A DNA stretch of 64,000 nt from Eptesicus fuscus (Eukaryota > Chordata > Mammalia > Chiroptera > Vespertilionidae). The stretch spans positions 56,703,930 to 56,767,929 of the forward strand of contig NC_072490.1 of the NCBI RefSeq assembly GCF_027574615.1, given 5' to 3'. Under the pieces are notes generated by a model that was not told where the DNA came from, searched no databases, and saw only the letters and a program-made list of their open reading frames with translations. Positions 60,758-64,000 of the stretch are shown here, one piece after another. The position numbers were made by a program, and so were the translations under genes. How positions within the stretch are numbered: the stretch's first letter is position 1; every line of letters begins with the position of its first letter.

Positions 60758-62030
60758 AGAAAATTCCATTAATAATAGCATCAAAAACCATGAAATACTG
60801 CGGAATAAATTTCAGGAAATATGTGTAAAACCTGTATACTAAAACCTACAAAGCACCATTGAGATAAATTGAAGACTATCTAAATAAAGACATATACTAT
60901 GTTCATGGATTGGAAGATTCAATATTGTTAGGATGGCAATTTTCTTCAAATTGGCCTATAGAGTCAATGCAATTCCAATCAAAACCCCAGCAGCAGACAT
61001 TTACAGAAATGCCATGGGCCTAAAAAGCTCAAACCATTTTGAAACAGAATACAATTGGAAAACTTTTACTATCAGACTTCAAGATTTACAATAAATCTAT
61101 AGCAATCATGACAGTGTGGTATTGGTATAAGGATAGATATATAGATCAATGGAACACAATAAGACCCCAGCAATCTATAAATGTCAATTGATTTTTGACA
61201 AATGTGCCAGACTCATTCAATAGGGAAATGGATAGTTCTTTAAACAATTGGTACTAGAACATCTGGATATTCACATGGGCAAATTAAAAAAAACACACAC
61301 CCAACTTTCATCTCACATTATACAAAAAAACAACAAAAACAAACAAAAAGAAACCTTGAAATGGATCACAGAGCTAATGCAAATGCAAAAGTATAATATT
61401 TGATAATAAATCATAGGAGAAATTATTTGCAACTTGAACCTTAGGGTAGTCAAAGATTTCTTAGGACATCAAAAGCACAAACCATAAAAATTTTAATAAA
61501 TTAAGCTTATCAAACTTAAAATGTATGCTCTTTGAAAGACACATTAAGAAAATAAAAAGTCAAAACATCTATGGAGAAATTACTTACAGAAAAATTGAGA
61601 AAACACACACACACAAGCACACACGTAACTCTGGATTCAGCCATAAATGAGATCAATCCCTAGACTATCCAGTCATAAGGGCAAATAAAGCATCATTTCT
61701 TAAGTTAGCATGACCTGAATTTCTATCAGTTGCAGATGGATAGTGCTGATTGGCACAATCTTTAAACATATACATATGCTCTAACTCAGCTCTCCCATTA
61801 CTGGAAATTTATAGAAAGTAAAAAGAAACGATGCAGTCAAAGATTTATGTATAAGAGAGCACATTGAAGTATGTTTAAATAATGAAAACTTTAATATGAT
61901 ATAAATAGTTATCAAAGAGAAATGGAACCTTACAATAAAATGGTATTTATCCTATAAAATTTAAGACTGGAAAGAAGCACACAAAAATGGTAAGAGTGGG
62001 TGATGGTTATAGTTGACTTTTTTCTTTAAA
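60758..62030 (+). mobile_element. old L1 ORF2 fragment and 3' part
   Basis: ATTAATAATAGCATCAAAAA, ATGTTCATGGATTGGAAGAT, GTCAATGCAATTCCAATCAA, ACAGTGTGGTATTGGTATAA and ATAGATCAATGGAACACAAT follow the L1 ORF2 order (reverse transcriptase downstream region). From 61,700 the match continues weakly to an old L1 3' end. Heavily mutated. Confidence 0.8.
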
Positions 62031-62151
62031 AAAATGTTAGGCTTATTCCAACAATGAACCTATTATTTAATAATTAAAATTTAAATGTAAAATTGGGAAC
62101 AACTACAAAAGTAAAGAAAGTGGCAAGTGATATAACAGAGAAAGATCCTGA

Positions 62152-62189
62152 AGTTAGTACTAACTAGATCAGTTAGTACTAACTAGATC
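62152..62189 (+). repeat. 19-bp perfect tandem duplication
   Basis: AGTTAGTACTAACTAGATC twice; each unit contains the palindrome GTTAGTACTAAC. Confidence 0.9.
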
Positions 62190-63923
62190 AAGATAATGTA
62201 CTTATGAGGTAAGTCCCTCCATGAAATTACACCATGGCTCCCGGGAGTTCTCAATTCGGGCTCTACATGCCTGAGGCTGGTGCACAGGCCTCTCTCACGT
62301 GCTGCTGTGTGCAGGTCACGGCCTCAGCCCTATCCTTTCCCAGAATGCACTCTATTTGTAGTCAGTGCTGGGAACCTAAAGGAAAGCGTTAGGGTTGGAA
62401 CTTCACGTTATCCTTCAAGAAAACCGGGATTTACAGCCACCAGTCTCCAGGACAAATTTCACTCAGGTCCGGTAGTGTCAGAAGTGGCATCTCTGTGTCT
62501 TCCCACGGCCCTCTCGGTGACATCGCCTGGCTCCCTTTGGGTTCCTCTGTTTATATCCCAGCTCGGAGCTGACTTCAGGCCGGAGGCTTGGGTCATGGTA
62601 GGACTCACCTTGTTTGCTTCCTTTCTCTCAGGAAACACAGCCATGCAAGTCCTGTAATCCAGTTTCTAGAAGAGTTACTTTCTGAAGTGTTTCCAGTTTT
62701 CGAGCTGGTGATGTTCGATGGAAGGACGACTCGGATCTTCCTGTGCCCGATGGCTGGAAGCAGTGTTTACCGGGAAGTGTTATTACTTTTCATATTCTAT
62801 AATTATCTTGTCATGAGCCAAACCATTTTGCATTTTATCTTTTTTGCAAAAATCATTATTTGGAAATGATTAAAATATAAATATTTAAAATAGAGCATAG
62901 ATTTTGCACCAAGGTCTTGGTATTTCTTCATTTTATGAAAAAATATATACAGCTTGCCTCAGGAAAATGGCTTGAGCTTCTCTTGACATCCCTGGACTTT
63001 AAAAGGCTGTGGTATTATTAGGGGAATACTAGATGTCTCCTTGGTTGAGCTTATTTTGGTAATTTTCCATAATGCAGAACTTCATCATCTTTACATTCTT
63101 AAAAATCTGCTTTTGTTTAACCTTCTAAGAGTGGATTAATTTTTCAGGGACTAACTCACAGCAACTGGGTTTATAAAATATATGTGTAGAACTGAATATC
63201 AGTTTGCTAATTTACAGAATAGCCACAGAGATCACAGAGCCTGAGCTCATGTGACCGGTGCTTCTCTGGCTGTAGGAGATACAACCTGACTCATTGGTGA
63301 CCATGGAATTGAACAGAGTGCATTAGCTAGCATCAGGCCAAACATTCTGTCATTAATCTATAGAACAAATATTTCCTGAGCCCTACGGTTAAAAACTCAT
63401 TTTGCTAAATGCAGTGAACAATCAAATGGAGTCCCGTGCTGTTAGAGTTCTTGGGCAGACGGTACGCAGGAGCAATAGCAGTGTGATGAACCTTATGACA
63501 AAGAAAAGGCAAGGAGCCATAGGAGCTCTTGGGCACTGTGGCTAAAATAAAGTAGGCTGGGACTCAGGTAAGGCTCTCAGGGAAAGTCATATTTAAGTCA
63601 GATAGATATGATTAATAAGAATTATACACATACAAAAAGGCAGGAAAACGAACTAGTAAAGTATTCTCCAAGATGTGACATTCTTTTCACTGTTAGTAGG
63701 CAAGACAAAGGTAGGGTGTAGGCTCTAGAACATATTGAAGGGAGAAATGAAGAGGAATCTCTTTTGATTTGGGGACTTTCATGACCCCCGCCAACCCCAG
63801 TCCTACCTAATGCCATCCCTTCTCAACACACTGCACAGCCTCACTAAGACACCAATAGTCATGTCCAACCTTCCCGATTTTGTGACTTTAGGGGGTGGGG
63901 CTGGGCTGTCCAAAGTGGACAGA
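62190..63923. other. no gene; GC-rich patch then unassigned sequence
   Basis: 62,220-62,640 is GC-richer with a 125-codon plus frame (62280-62657). I do not recognise its product and see no splice sites. 63,355-63,550 resembles an old ATTTATTGAGC-type repeat. Confidence 0.35.
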
Positions 63924-64000
63924 GCCCTGGCCAGGTGCTCGGTTGGTGGGACATCATCCCATGCACCAAACGGCTGCACGTTTGGTTCCAGTCAGGGCAG
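63924..64000 (+). mobile_element. Ves SINE, cut by the window end
   Basis: GCCCTGGCCAGGTGCTCGGT head, CCCATGCACCAAACGGCTGC and a B-box-like TTTGGTTCCAGTCAGGGCA; the body continues past base 64000. Confidence 0.85.

Overview
The window looks like nuclear DNA from a vesper bat (Vespertilionidae, Myotis-like). Direct evidence: seven rolling-circle transposon copies or fragments carrying the HeliBat terminal signature (5' TCCTATMTAATAAAAG-type start, 3' GTGCACGAATTTCGTGCAC-type hairpin followed by CTAG), at least seven tRNA-derived Ves-type SINEs, non-autonomous hAT and mariner elements with short TSDs, and L1, MIR and MER5 fossils. A GT-AG intron and the absence of dense ORFs confirm a mammal-like gene landscape. 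HeliBat families are known as a vesper-bat lineage invasion, so the host call rests on family knowledge plus the visible termini.

Only one protein-coding gene is supported. Two minus-strand exons (1-206 and 6351-6572) encode part of a cysteine-rich I-mfa-domain protein that I recognise as MDFIC2. The exon phases fit exactly, and the intron starts GTATGT and ends CCGCAG. The last exon continues beyond base 1. The promoter and 5' non-coding exon(s) must lie to the right of 6572 and were not found. The remaining ~57 kb is intron 1 and/or intergenic sequence.

Layout: 1-6.6 kb, MDFIC2 exons and intron with G-rich tracts. 6.6-14.7 kb, an L1 3' end, MER5-type fossils, a mariner MITE, a MIR and a Ves SINE. 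14.7-17.3 kb, a Helitron cluster including two elements joined end to end, then an L1. 17.3-27.5 kb, mostly unassigned sequence with a CA repeat, a hAT MITE, a Ves SINE with a 16-bp TSD, MIR, MER5 and Tigger-like pieces. 27.5-34.2 kb, a Helitron carrying a first-exon-like insert, a Ves SINE split by a hAT MITE, and a 91-bp hAT MITE. 34.2-41.5 kb, the most repeat-poor stretch and a candidate for conserved regulatory DNA. 41.5-47.9 kb, two antisense L1s, one split by a Ves SINE plus a Helitron, then two more Helitrons. 48-64 kb, AT-rich sequence with an expanded GA array, two sense L1s, a Ves SINE, an LTR-like block, a Helitron with a promoter-like insert, an AT/GA compound array and a partial Ves SINE at the end.

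I see no operon, CRISPR array, RNA gene or new multi-gene system. The most interesting material is the Helitron set: a precise head-to-tail junction, and two copies that appear to carry captured host promoter/first-exon sequence.
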